Shown: positions 1-10,833 of the stretch, piece by piece
Layout of the letters: the number at the start of each line of letters is the position of its first letter
How positions within the stretch are numbered: position 1 is the first letter of the stretch
DNA from: Dugong dugon
Taxonomy: Eukaryota; Chordata; Mammalia; Sirenia; Dugongidae
Direction: 5' to 3'
DNA length: 64,000 bases
NCBI GenBank assembly: GCA_030035585.1
Contig: CM057460.1
Coordinates: 129,688,714 to 129,752,713 of the forward strand
The notes under the pieces: model-generated
Database searches by the model: none
The model's input: the letters and a program-made list of their open reading frames with translations, nothing else
Told to the model about the DNA's origin: nothing
Position numbers and translations under genes: made by a program

Positions 1-162
1 CCCAGGACATGCCAATGCAGCTGGAGGGCTCAGACCTCTAATCGACACTTCAAATCCTTTTTGGAAATAGGGAGTGAATTATATACAAAGTAAACAAAGG
101 GAAATTTATTCAACGTGTAGCATTTGGGAAAGAAATAGAGGTGTTGGGAATTAGCCTAGGCC
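1..162. other. Unassigned flank
   Basis: I recognise nothing in this short stretch before the first SINE. It has no long open frame and no repeat end that I can name. Confidence 0.5.
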
Positions 163-1150
163 TTGCAGTTGAGTCAATTCTGACTCATGGCGACCTCACG
201 TGCGTCAGAGTAAAACTGAGCTCCATAGGGTTTTCTTTCTTTTTAATTGTTGTAGTTTAATCTCCCATACAAAATTTTATACATACATTGTTATGTGACC
301 CTAACTGCTCACCCCATTCTGTGACAGCACACTCCTCCCTTCCACTCCTGATTCCCCATGTCCATTCAATCAGCTCCTAACCCTCTCCACCTTCCCATCT
401 CACCTCTGGACAGAATCTGCCCCTTTGGTCTCTTGTATCTACTTGAGCTAAGAGGCACACTCCTCACGAGTATCACTTTATGTCCTACAGTCCAGTCCAA
501 ACTCTGTCTGAAGAGTTGGCCTTGGAAATTGTTTTAGTTCTGGGCTGATAGAGAATCCAGGGGCCATGCTTTCTGGGGTTCCTCCAGACGCAGTCAGACC
601 ATTAAGTCTGGTCTTCTTACTAGAATTTGAGTTCTACACCCCATCTTTCTGCTGCTTCATCAGGGACTCTCTGTTGTGTTCCCTGTCAGTGGTGGTAGTC
701 GGGCATCATCCAGTTCTTCTGCTTTCAGGCTGATGGAGTCTCTGGTTTATGTGGCCCATTCTGTCTCTTGGGCTAATACTTTCCTTGTGTCTTTGGTGTT
801 CTTCATTCTCCTTTACTCCAAGTGGTTGGGACCAACTCATGCATCTTAGAGGGCCACTTGCAAGCTTTTAAGACCCCAGATGCCACTCACCAAAGTAGGA
901 TGCAGAACATTTTCTTAATAAGATTTGTTATGCCAATTGACCTAGATATCCCCTGAAAGCATGGTCCCCAGACCCCTACCCCTGCTACTGTGTCTCTCAA
1001 AGTGCTCCATAGGGTTTTAAATGGTTGATTTTTCAGAAGTAGATTGCCAAGTCTTTCTTCTGAGGTGTCTCTGAGTGGACTTGAACCACCAACCTTTTGG
1101 TAAGCAGTCAGATGTATTAGTGTTAGCTGTTTGCACCACCCAGGCATCCC
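163..1150 (-). mobile_element. AfroSINE (subtype B), split by an L1 3' end
   Basis: Minus-strand tRNA-derived SINE in two parts, 163-234 and 1004-1150. The left part is the 3' half (complement of the GAGTC..GACTCAACTG tail) and the right part the 5' half with the tRNA-like promoter region ending near GGTGGTGCAAAC. The two parts join cleanly at a 15-bp duplicated motif, GCTCCATAGGGTTTT, at 220-234 and 1004-1018, so the sequence between is a later insertion. Subtype B has the internal stretch about GGCCTGGCAATCTACTTC that is missing from subtype A. AfroSINEs are known only from Afrotheria and depend on a LINE for movement. Confidence 0.85.
235..1003 (-). mobile_element. L1 LINE, 5'-truncated 3' UTR copy inside the AfroSINE
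   Basis: A 769-bp L1 3' end inserted on the minus strand. The T-rich left end (complement of the poly-A tail) begins right after the first copy of the 15-bp target duplication, and the right end stops right before the second. The sequence matches, stretch by stretch, the 3' UTR of the L1 at 57955-58720, so it belongs to the same subfamily. It contains no ORF2 sequence. Severe 5' truncation with flanking duplication is the expected product of target-primed reverse transcription. Confidence 0.9.
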
Positions 1151-1254
1151 AGGCCTTCATATAAGGAAGCTTAATCATTCCATGGCCACTAAAAAGATTT
1201 CTGGGATTACCAAACCAATCAGTCACCATCAGACATGAAGCTCAGCGGCCCTCA

Positions 1255-1426
1255 AACCAAAAAAAATAAGCAAACAAATCTGTGCCATTGAGTCAATTCT
1301 GACTCAGAGTGACACTATAGGACAGAATAGAACTGCCCCATAGAATTTCCAAGGAGCTGCTGGTGGATTCGAACTGCAGACCTTTTGGTTAACAGCCGAG
1401 GTCTTAATCACCACGCCACCAGGGTT
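1255..1426 (-). mobile_element. AfroSINE (subtype A), full length
   Basis: Minus-strand SINE. Read on the minus strand it has an A-box-like GTGGCGTGGTGATTAAGA and a B-box-like GGTCTGCAGTTCGAATCC, then the CTCCTTGGAAA body and a tail of GAGTCAGAATTGACTC type. It is flanked by a 14-bp target duplication, CTCAGCGGCCCTCA at 1241-1254 and CTCAGTGGCCCTCA at 1427-1440, with one mismatch. Confidence 0.9.
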
Positions 1427-1493
1427 CTCAGTGGCCCTCAGTATGATGTAATAGCAGATGGCTATGGTTTGAGGTAATAATCACAACAACAAG

Positions 1494-3425
1494 CACTTTT
1501 TGAGCACTTGCTCTAAATCAGGGACTATTTCCAACACCTGTTAAATATGTACTGAATACAAAACTTAAGTTTTTATTAAATTACTTAATTCTCACAAACT
1601 TAATGAGGTCAACAGCCTCCCCCCACCCCTTCTTTAATTATTATGATTTAGGTGAAAGTTTACAAAGCAAATTAGTTTCTTATTCAACAATTTATACACA
1701 AATTGTTTTGTGACATTGGTTGCAATCCCCTCGATGTGTCAACACTTTCCCCTTTTGCACCTGAGTTTCCCTGTTTCCATTCATCCCGTTTTTGTTCCCT
1801 TCCTGCCTTCTCATCTTTTACTTTGGGGGAGGTGTTGATCATTTGGTCTCATTTACACGATTGAGCTAAGAAGCCCTTTCCTCACGTGTTTTATTATGTT
1901 ATAGATCCGTGTCATCTCTGGCTGAAGGGGGAACTTCTTGAGTGACTTCAGTTCTGACTTAAAAGGGTGTCTGGGGGCTATAGTCTCAGGGTTCCTCCAG
2001 TTTCTGTCAGGCCAGTCAATCTGATCTTTTTTTGTGTGTGTGAATTTGAATTTTGTTCTACATTTTTCTCTCGCTCTGCCCTGGACCCTCTATTGTGATT
2101 CCTGTCAGAGCAGTTGGTGGTGGTAGGTGGGCACCATAGAGTTCTTCTGGGCTCAGGCTGGTGGAGGCTGTGGTTCATGTGGTCCATTAGTCCTTTGGAC
2201 TAATATTTCCCATGTGTTTTGGTTTTCTTCACTCTCCTTCGCTCCGGACGGGATGGGATGGGACCAGTAGATGTGTCTTAGATGACCGCTAGCAAGCTTT
2301 TAAGACCCCAGACACTACTCACCAAAGTAGGATGTAGAACATTTTCTTTAAGAACTATGCTATGTCAATTGACCTAGATATCCCCTGAGACCATGGTCCC
2401 CAGCCCTCAGCCTCAGTCCCTCAGGGTGTTTGGATGTGTCTAGGAAGTTTCTGTGACTTTGCCTCGGTCATGTTGTGCTGACTTCCCCAACAATGTGCAC
2501 TGTCTTTCCCTTTACCAAAGTTCCTGCATACCTACTATCTAGTTAGTGATTTCTACTCCCCACTCCTACCCTCTCTCGTTAACATCAAAGAATGTTTCTT
2601 TCTGTGTATAAACCTTTTCTTGAGTTTTTGTAATAGTGGTCTCATACAGTATTTGTCCTTTTCTGATTGACTTATTTCATGAGATTCATACATGTTGTGA
2701 GATGTTTCACAGCTTCATCATTGTTCTTTATCATTGCATAGAATTCCATTTTGTGTATGTACCATAATTTATCTATTCATCCATTGATGGGCACTTAGGC
2801 TGTTTCTATCTTTTTGCTATTGTGAATAATGCTGCAATGGGTGTGCATATGTCTATTTGTGTGATGGCTTTTATTTCTCTAGAGTATATTCCTAGGAGTG
2901 GGACTACTGGATCATTTGGTATTTCTATTTCTAGCTTTTTAAGGCGGCACCATATTGTTTTCCATAGTGGTTGTATCGTTTTACTTTTCCACCAGCAGTG
3001 CGTAAGAGTTCCAGTCTCCCCATAGCCTCTCCAACATTTATTATTTTCTGTTTTTTTGTTTGTTTGTTATTATTAGTGTCAGTAATGTAGAGTGAGATGT
3101 TATCTCATTGTAGTTTTGATTTGCATTTTTCTAACGGCTAACGATCGCGAGCATTTCCTCATGTGTCTGTTAGCTGCCTGAATGTCTTCTTTGGTGAAAG
3201 ATCTGTTCCTATCCTTTGCCCACTATTTAATTGGATTATTTGTCTTTTTACTGTTAAGGTGTCACAGTATCTTATAGATTTTAGAGATTAGGCCCTTGTC
3301 AGGTATGTCATGAGGTCAATACCTTTTAAGGCACAGAGACATTAAGTAATTTGGCCAAGATCACACAGCTAGTAAGTGTCAGAGCCAGGATTCAAAATGC
3401 ATCTCAGCTGTCTGATTCCAGAGGC
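1494..3425 (-). repeat. MIR SINE, split by an L1
   Basis: Old mammalian MIR on the minus strand in two parts, 1494-1612 and 3320-3425. The right part holds the conserved core (complement of the AGTTACTTAA..CTGTGTGACCTTGG region) with AGATCACACAGCTAGTAAGTG. The parts are continuous once the L1 between them and one copy of the 10-bp ATGAGGTCAA duplication are removed. Confidence 0.8.
1613..3309 (-). mobile_element. L1 LINE, 5'-truncated (ORF2 end plus 3' UTR)
   Basis: About 1.7 kb of L1 on the minus strand. 1630 to about 2700 is the 3' UTR of a second L1 subfamily, also seen at 27970-28700 and 57220-57570. About 2700-3309 is the C-terminal part of ORF2, including the stretch that reads on the minus strand as CCACTATGGAAAACAATATGG, a hallmark near the ORF2 end. 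Broken by stops and not coding. Flanked by ATGAGGTCAA at 1603-1612 and 3310-3319. Confidence 0.88.
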
Positions 3426-6074
3426 ATACTCTTACTTACTCTGTACTATCTTGGGGTCCTTTGTTAATACCAAATTTACACTTAGACTCTATTTAACATA
3501 CACAGTCCTGTTTATTCCTCTTAACCAATTCTTGCAGAGGAAAAACTGTGAGTTACTTTAAAGAAATTGCTTTTAAAAAAATCTTATTTCCTAGTCCTGT
3601 TTATTCCTCCCAAGAGCACCATCTTCCAGAAGAGGAACACTGGAAATAACCATACATCAGACACCTTCAGAATATAACACTATTAAACAATCTCAGGATG
3701 GGTTAGTACTCAAACATTTACTGTTTCCTCACTGGTAACTTAAGCCTCTATAAACTTCTCTGGAACAAATATGAACATTTTTCCCTGGAATTAAAAAGTA
3801 TTATGTTTAACATGTATAAATATAGCCCCATTTTATCCTACACTTATGTCATCTGCAACAATAATCTTGAAATATACAATGCATGTGCTCACCAGGGAAC
3901 TGCAGAAAATTAATTCTCAGCAAATTTTGTCAATGACTGTCACTCACTTGCTCGCTTAAAGGATTGTTCTGTTGTTGCACAGACACATCATTAAGTATTT
4001 CTGGGAAAGGAGATTGATAACATATTCTTACTTTTCAGGACTCAGGTCTAAAGGGAAATCAGATCTTGTTTAGTATTGTCATAGCTGCACAATTGCCCTT
4101 AAAATCCAGCTGTGAGTCATGTTCCTACATGTTGTTACATGTGACCCGTCTCTTCCAAGCTGACTACACAAATACCCTCTCCTATGGCTCGTTTGACAGC
4201 TGTTCACAGACTCTATCGTTATTCCCACATCCATTCCTTTGCTTCACAGACTACGCAGTTCTTTGATCAGGCGAAATCACTCCTAGATATATCCTCCTGA
4301 GGACAGGAAGACTATCGTTTACTGTGTGTATCTCATGATGTTAATATGCAAGTACTATGCACTCCGTGCATAATGATTGAATGAATAAATTAACTGACCA
4401 CTCCATCAATGGGTCAGTCATCTATCATTTCTTCCTGAAGTCCATAGTACTGCTGCCAATCGGTGTTATGCTTCATTGCACCCTTCTATTTTTCTTATCC
4501 AGTGTTCTTTCCCTAAATACAAGACAAGGGGTGCAAAGTACCTCATTTCAGCCTGCCATTATCCAGGAACAAATGAGAGAAGACAGTCATCTGATTTTTT
4601 TTTTTTTAAATAATGACTGCTCTGAGTTCTCTGACCCAGTTATTCTGGCTCTAACTCACCAGGCGTGAGTTCAGCTTCCATTCAAGTCAAACTCACCCAG
4701 ACTGACCAGGCAATAATGAAAAATCACAAGGGAACTGAATCCTTCACATTGACTGACAGTCTTGGCTACCAAACCTCGGGAAACAAACTCTGGCTGCAAA
4801 GGTTTCAAGGTATCCGAGAGAGTGTGTTGAAGCAGACTGGACACTGTAGGAGGGAAGAGCAGTCATAAAGGAAGGACGCTTTGGCACATAAGGAACAGAT
4901 GGTCCTGGACACACTCCACCTTCACTATTTGTTCAACTGAATACAGAGAATTTTCTAATCTCATCTTGTCTCAGTAAATCCAGAGCTTTTGAACATATAA
5001 AGGGTACATTAAACTGTTTAGCTGTTTCATTAAAAATAATGGATTGCACTCACTAATAGGCCTCAGACAATGGCAGAGATGATTTAATCTAAAAGGAGTG
5101 TTGTCATGGCTCTCACCCAGTTATTAACTGATTATCTACAAGGAAAGTCCAGAATTACCATCATCATCCTGAACACCTACTACATTGTAACGACAAACCC
5201 AAACACAAGTCGGGTCAGTAAAATCTGCTTAAGTACTGCATATGCTCTTCACAGTTGAGTCTCAAAAATTTTATTCTAGAAGTCTAAATATCACATATAT
5301 CTCCTGGGAGATGAGATTTCATATATTCAAAAAATTACCAAAGAGAAGTCTCTGCTTTTCCCAGAATTCAGGATGAATGAAAGTAAAAGAAAATACTGAC
5401 TATAAACTTTTATTTCAAGCCCTGCTCCATCCAACAAGGTACCAAGCTCATTCAGGAAATACAAAGTGACACAATTTGATATTACCCCATCACCAGTTTT
5501 CAATACCAAGCAAGCTTCAAAAAGTTCATCTGGACATCACCACGTTACTTGCCAACAATATACACAGCGTTTGGAGGCTCAGATGCAAGTATACCGGCCA
5601 CAACAAGGGAAAGCATCGGGCCATCTGAGAAGCCTCCTCTCCCTGTGTCTGCATCTGTAACAAGATCGGGAAAACCACCTGAGGTGGGCACTCCATTGTG
5701 TCTGGACTCTTAAGGGTGGCTCCATAGAGGAACATTGATCCCAGTATTTGACTGGGCATAGCAAAACTCACCTAGCGATGCTGCCAGCAAGAGCAAAGCT
5801 TAACAGTTAATTACAAGGCTGGCTTCTGAACCTAAGGGGAATCTTAATAGACAGAACTAATTAAAATCGATGCTCATATGGTAATTGTGAGAAACAAAAG
5901 AAAGGGGGGGGGACTGAGGATAAATTTTAAAATGGAGAAAAATTAGCAATATCATTTCTCCATGCCAACTTGCTAACCAGCTTAACAGCAAATGTTTACC
6001 AACAGGTGGTCTTTCTGGGAATGCCAAAGCATTTGGAGGGAAAGAGAGTATACACAAGAAGCCCAACCATTACG
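3426..6074. other. Quiet DNA without recognisable genes
   Basis: Mostly unassigned AT-rich sequence. Short open frames here (67 to 95 codons, for example 4381-4668) have no domain or compositional support. 4268-4398 looks like a worn L2 3' end (GAGGACAGGAAG, then TGATTGAATGAATAAAT). A run of nine G lies at 5904-5912. The stretch 5560-5770 is somewhat richer in GC but shows no splice-flanked frame that I can defend. Confidence 0.5.
4268..4398 (+). repeat. L2 LINE 3' end, worn
   Basis: The order GAGGACAGGAAGACT..GCAAGTACTATGCACT..TGATTGAATGAATAAAT follows the L2 3' terminus (GAGGGCAGGGACT..GTGCTCAATAAATATTTGTTGAATGAATGA) with many substitutions. Confidence 0.45.
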
Positions 6075-6503
6075 TGTTGATTTATGTCCCCCTAAAAAGA
6101 TATGTTTGAAGTCCTGACATCCGGTACCTGTGAATGTGACCTTATTTGGAAATAAAGTTGTTGCAGATGTATTTAGTTAGCATGTGGTCATACTGGAGTA
6201 GGGTGGGCCGTATCCAATATGACCAGTGTCCTTATAAGAAGAGAAGAGATACACAGAGAGAAGATGGCCAGGTGAAGACAGAGACAGAGAAAGCCCAGAA
6301 ACGCCAAAGACTGACAACAACCGCCAGGAGTTAGGAGAGAGGCATGAAACAGATTCTTTGTCAGAGCCTCCAGAAGGAACCAACCCTGTCAACACCTTAA
6401 TTTCAGGCTTCTAGCCTCCAGAACCGTGAGAAAATAAATTTCGGTTGCTTTAAGCCAACCAGTTTGTGGTAGTTTATTACAGCAGCCCTAGAAAACTTAT
6501 ACA
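6075..6503 (+). mobile_element. MLT1-type solo LTR (ERVL-MaLR)
   Basis: A 429-bp retroviral LTR remnant on the plus strand. It begins TGTTGATTTATGTCCCCC and ends with the family's AGCCTCCAGAACCGTGAG, AATAAATTTC polyadenylation region and a ..CTTATACA terminus. The CCTTATAAGAAGAG stretch is typical of MLT1. No internal retroviral sequence adjoins it, so it is a solo LTR. It is an ancient fossil, likely older than the split of placental orders. Confidence 0.8.
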
Positions 6504-6654
6504 CCGCCTAAAGGATTTCCTAAGCCTCCAGGCAGTAGTGTCAGAAGTGGTTGGAGATACTGCATTTGTCAAGCTGAGGCCATGCTAATATTAAGTGTTC
6601 TGATGCCACATATCGGGAACTGGCCCAGAAAGTGGGAAAGTTTAGCTTTTCTTC

Positions 6655-6705
6655 TGGCTGTATGACCTTGAGGAATTTATTTAATCTCTCTGGGCCCTAG
6701 CTTTT
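6655..6705 (+). repeat. MIR core fragment
   Basis: CTGTATGACCTTGAGGAATTTATTTAATCTCTCTGGGCC follows the conserved MIR core order (GTGTGACCTTGGGCAAGTTACTTAACCTCTCTGGGC). Short and diverged. Confidence 0.5.
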
Positions 6706-7588
6706 TGTTTGTTTTATTCCATTTTCTGGTTTCTCTTCCGATTGTCACAGCACTGTTCATTTAAGGAAGATTCTGGCAAATGGCAAATCATCCCGGTATG
6801 GTAAAAAGTGTCCCAGCATAAGACCCCAGTATAGCTGAAGTAACATTTGAGTCCTTTTGCCTTTTTAACTTAATCATATGTACCAAGGACAGCTCTACAT
6901 GACTATATAATAGAAACATAAATTAATTGGACACTTAGTGGCTATGGGTGCAGAGAGGAAGAAATTTTTTCTATTATTTATTTTTTAATTGTTAATTTTT
7001 TAATCGGTCATACATACTCATGGCAAAACATTCAAATACTACTAAAAGAAACACAGGGAAAAGTAAATCTCTTTCCCATTCCTATATCCTCTCAGGGGCA
7101 GCCACTGTCATAAGTTTCTTGTGTGGCCTTGAACAGGTACACTAGACATGTACAAGTAATATCTATATACAGGACCCCCTGCCTTTTTAAAATACAAGTA
7201 TTAGTACACTATACACAGTGTTCTGCATCTTCTTTGTTTAACTTAAACATGTTTCTTAGATGGTATGCCTATCATAATATGCCTTATTATTTTAAAGGCC
7301 TATATTTCATTTTATGGATAGACTTATTTTATATAACCAGTTCCTTACTGATGGGCATTTAAGCTGTCTCCAATCTTTTGCTACTATAAGGCATGAGCAT
7401 CTGGGGACATACTGCTCTGTCCACGTGTGAATATATCTATGGGATACGTTAGAAAAATAGAATTTCTGGGCCAGAAGCACATGTGTTTATGATTTTGAGA
7501 GATATGGCAGACTGTCTTCTGGGAAGGCTGCACCAATTTACAATCTCATAACTAAAGGGTGAGAGTGCTATGTTTCCCGCAACACAGT

Positions 7589-8069
7589 TGCCTTAATCAG
7601 GGTTTGCTAAAGAAACAGAACCAGCATATATGTACACATATATATAAACATAGAGAGAGAGAGAAAGAAATTGATTTTAAGGAATTGGCTCATGGAATTG
7701 TGGGTGTTGACAAGTCCAAAATCAGTCCTGGGTCCCAAACTCTGTAGGTCAGGCAATAAGCTAGAGATTGTTGCAGTCTTGTGTCCCAAAATCTGTAGGT
7801 CAGGTATTAGAAAGAGAAGAGTGGAGGAGTTATTGCAAAGTATGTACTTACAGGAGCAGGATATATCCTAGGGAAAATTCTCTTTTTGCTCGTAAAGCCC
7901 TCAACTGATTGGATAAGGCCCACTCACATTTTGAAGGGTAATCTGTTTTACTTGAGGCAAACTGATTTATTCACATCTAAGTACTTCATAACAGCATCTA
8001 GACTAGCATTTGACCAACTAACTGGACACCATAGCCTACCCAAGTTGATACATAACATTAACCATCACA
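7589..8069 (-). mobile_element. MLT2-type solo LTR (ERVL)
   Basis: A 481-bp LTR on the minus strand lying inside the old L1. Seen antisense it runs from CCTTAATCAGGGTTTGCTAAAGA through AAATTGATTTTAAGGAATTGG and CAACTGATTGGATAAGGCCCA to AACATTAACCATCACA. This is the order of ERVL MLT2 LTRs. Flanking five-base repeats ACAGT and ATAGT agree at four of five positions. Solo, ancient fossil. Confidence 0.8.
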
Positions 8070-8203
8070 ATAGTGTATTATCAAATTTTTAATCTTTTAC
8101 CTGAGAGATGAAAAAAATTCCTTATGGTTTTATTTTGAAATTTGTTTGTTATGAGAAAGATTGTCCATCTCTTTATGAGTCTAACATCTTCTTAAATAGT
8201 GGC

Positions 8204-8589
8204 AGCCATGACAAAGCATTTCACAGACCTCCAACTACAGAGGTGCGACTGACCAAGGGCCCCACCTGCTGGGCTCTGCTCCTAGCCAGTGACTGAGCAC
8301 AGCAGGGATCTCAGGCCTTCCTGGGATGCATGTGGCTCTTCAGATGGCAACTTTGGTGTAAGGATTCCCAAGTCTTCCCGACCTTTCCTTAGACTTCACG
8401 GTGCTTAGGATGCTTTTACTCAATCTTCCTTCCCTCTCTCCTTCACTCAGGGTCATATCTGCATCCTGGTCTGACAACTATCCCAGCCCCTCTAAGTTCC
8501 CTCCCCAGTTTTTCTCAAAGGTGTTTCCCCTCGCACATTTACTCTCATCTTGGCATCTGCTTCTCAGAGGACCTGGAATAACAAATTAA
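8204..8589. repeat. Unclassified insert inside the old L1
   Basis: About 385 bp separate two parts of the same old L1, so this is an insertion. It is richer in GC than its surroundings and ends CTTCTCAGAGGACCTGGAATAACA, which recalls the end of an LTR. I cannot name the family, and the target duplication is not clear. Confidence 0.4.
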
Positions 8590-8787
8590 CTGTTCACATC
8601 CTTTGTTTATCATTTTATTGTTCTGTTGGACTTTTCTTTGTTAATTTATAGCCATTCCTAATATAATAATCACTTAGCTCTTTTTCTGTCACATATGTTG
8701 CAAACATCTTTCCCCAGCTGATCTTGGATCTTGGCTTAGTTTATCTAAGATTTCTGTGTGCTGTATGACAGTCTCTATATAAAGTGT

Positions 8788-8952
8788 GGAAACCTTGGTG
8801 GTGCCGTGATTAAGAACTACAACTGTTAACCAAAAAGTTGGCAGCTCGAATCCACCAGGCACTCCTTGGAAACCCTATGGGGCAGTTCTAGTCTGTCCTA
8901 TAGGGTCGCTACATGTCAGAATCAACTCAATGGCAACAGGTGTTTTAATGGG
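8788..8952 (+). mobile_element. AfroSINE (subtype A)
   Basis: Plus-strand SINE with A-box-like GGTGGTGCCGTGATTAAGA, B-box-like GCAGCTCGAATCC, body CTCCTTGGAAACCCTATGGG and tail of GTCAGAATCAACTC type. Target duplication TATATAAAGTGT at 8776-8787 and TATATAAGGTGT at 8953-8964, eleven of twelve matching. Confidence 0.9.
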
Positions 8953-8964
8953 TATATAAGGTGT

Positions 8965-10189
8965 AGAGGTAACTCTTCTTGATCTGGAGACATAGGAACT
9001 AAAAAGATGAAAAGTTGTCTGCCCAACTCACACCAATATACAAAGGTGAAATGAGGTGAAGAATAGGAGACCCACAGCAGTCACTGGGTCTGTAACAATT
9101 CTGAAATCCCTCTAGGTATGCACAGCAAGGGTCCCCTACCCTGAGAGTAAGAAATGCTCCCCGAATAGGACCCAGTTACGCTCTCTGTGGCCCTTGGCAC
9201 TCACCCTCTGTGAGGTTTACCCTTTTCCATTATCTTCCTTGGAAATCTCTAATAGGGGTGTTAAAGAACGTGTTCTCAACGAGGACTGAGCAGTTTTCTC
9301 TATTACATCCAAAAGCCATTTTAGGTCTCCAGTAGTCACAGTTTCCCTTAGTTCAGGTGTTTGTTTTGACCAATGTAACTCTCCTAAAAACTTAACTTTA
9401 TTACTATTTAAGATGTGCTGGCTCATTTTGCCAATAGCCACGCCCATGTTTATCCTCTAGACACACTGCTGAGATTTGCTGGCCCTATACTGACATTTCC
9501 TTCTCCCCTTCCTCCTTCATATTCTTATTCTTCCTCTCTCCCTCTCTATTTCATCCTAACTGCAGATAAATTAGGTCTATCAGGCTACAGAGTGGGAATC
9601 ACACCTTTAGTCTCTTTCCTTTTGCCCAATTGAAAGGGCTTTAGGGGTAATGCAAAATCAGCAGGACCCTTCTTCCAAAACACCTTAATTCATCCAAAGG
9701 TTTTAAAAACATATGCCAGTCATATTTTTGATTTGCTACCTGCCATGAGGATGAGTTTCAATCAGCATTTGTTACCTGGTTTTCTTTTTACAGCTGGGTT
9801 TGATGAGCAGTTGTCTCTTCCAAGCTCGTAAGTCTCCAAATTCATAGATTCTCTCTCATCCCTTTTATTCCTGACTGCATCTGCCAATTCTTTTCTGAGC
9901 TTGCCAAACAGAATCAATAGCAACTAACTCAACACATACTCCTAAGATTCTATTTTCCAACCTCTTATCCTAGAGTTACAAATTTATTAAGTAAATAATT
10001 TGGCCTTCTAAGTTACTGCAAGTAACACCTTTATCAAATTTTTGCCACAGTATAATATGAATCACAGTACTTCCAGTTTTTTGTTTTTTGCTTTCTAGTT
10101 TGCTATCCTCCACCCAGCAGCTAAGCCAATATATTTTTGTTATAGCAGCTCCCTCTTTTTAGGTCCTAATTTCTATATTAGATGCGATA
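8965..10189. other. Unassigned DNA
   Basis: No gene recognised. A minus-strand open frame of 76 codons at 9217-9447 has balanced composition but no domain that I recognise and no supporting context. 9480-9640 is pyrimidine-rich. Possibly a very old repeat interior, but I cannot place it. Confidence 0.4.
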
Positions 10190-10573
10190 AGCTAGGTTAC
10201 ACTGTGGAAACAAAATCTCAGTGCCTTAACAAAAGTTTATTTCTTGGCACACTCTACATGTTCAGTGCAGATTGGCAGGAAGAATCTGTTCATCACTGTC
10301 ATTCAGGGATCAAGCTGACAGGGCTCTATCTCAGCAGGCACTTCTATGATTACAGTAGCAAGAAGGAAAGGTTGGAGAATCACTAACTGGCACTGGTTCT
10401 TTATATTTCTGCCTAGAAGTGGCACATAACATGTCCACTCAGACTGTATTGGCCAAGTAAGTCTCAAGGCCATGCCTAATATCAGAAAGGGGGTGGGAGT
10501 GAAATTGTCCAGTTTTTACAGGCAAAGAGAGCTGGAAATATTTAGAGAACAGGCACTAATTATTCCCACAGTT
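10190..10573 (+). repeat. Old mammalian interspersed repeat, family not named
   Basis: The order GCTAGGTTACACTGTGGAAACA, CAGTGCCTTAACAAAAGTTTATTTCTT, GGCAGGAAGAATCTGTTC, TTGGCCAAGTAAGTC, AGAGCTGGAAATATTT..GAACAGGCACTAATTATTCCCACA is one I know as a common dispersed mammalian repeat, but I cannot recall its name with certainty. Confidence 0.5.
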
Positions 10574-10833
10574 GTCTCCTCCTACTCACCCTCGTCCACT
10601 TCCTCGTTTTCTTCTTCCACCTCCATTTTCCCTCAGTTAACTATCGCTCTGTAGTCTTGAGTTGACTTCGATTTAACCTTTAACATCCCTTTTTATACAA
10701 GCTCCGAATTCTCTTGTAGTAATCACCAACATGAATGGCCTTACAATTCACAGGCAATAAAACCAAAATTCTCACAGTTTAGTAAGTATGAGGAATAAAT
10801 ACGGATAGACTTAAAATTCACTTAAACCGGCAG
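10574..10833. other. Unassigned DNA
   Basis: Starts with a pyrimidine-rich tract of TCC and TTC motifs, followed by plain AT-rich sequence. Nothing recognised. Confidence 0.4.

Larger units (their letters stand above)
6960..8775 (-). mobile_element. Old L1 (L1M-type) ORF2 end, interrupted twice
   Basis: Minus-strand ORF2 region of an old L1 in three parts: 6960-7588, 8070-8203 and 8590-8775. The order follows the usual antisense L1 text: GATGGGCATTTAAGCTGT, GAATTTCTGGGCCAGA, CCAATTTACAATCTC, then CTGTTCACATCCTTTG, then ATATGTTGCAAACATCTTTCCCCAG. The gaps are a MLT2-type LTR (7589-8069) and an unclassified insert (about 8204-8589). Heavily substituted and not coding. Confidence 0.75.

Noticed and set aside
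4381-4868. Two adjoining plus-strand open frames (95 and 67 codons)
   Set aside because: They overlap by a few bases like an operon, but the first crosses a worn L2 end, both lack domains, and this is mammalian DNA where such pairing means nothing.
9217-9447. Minus-strand 76-codon frame with protein-like composition
   Set aside because: No domain, splice site or neighbour supports it; kept only as a remark on the surrounding stretch.
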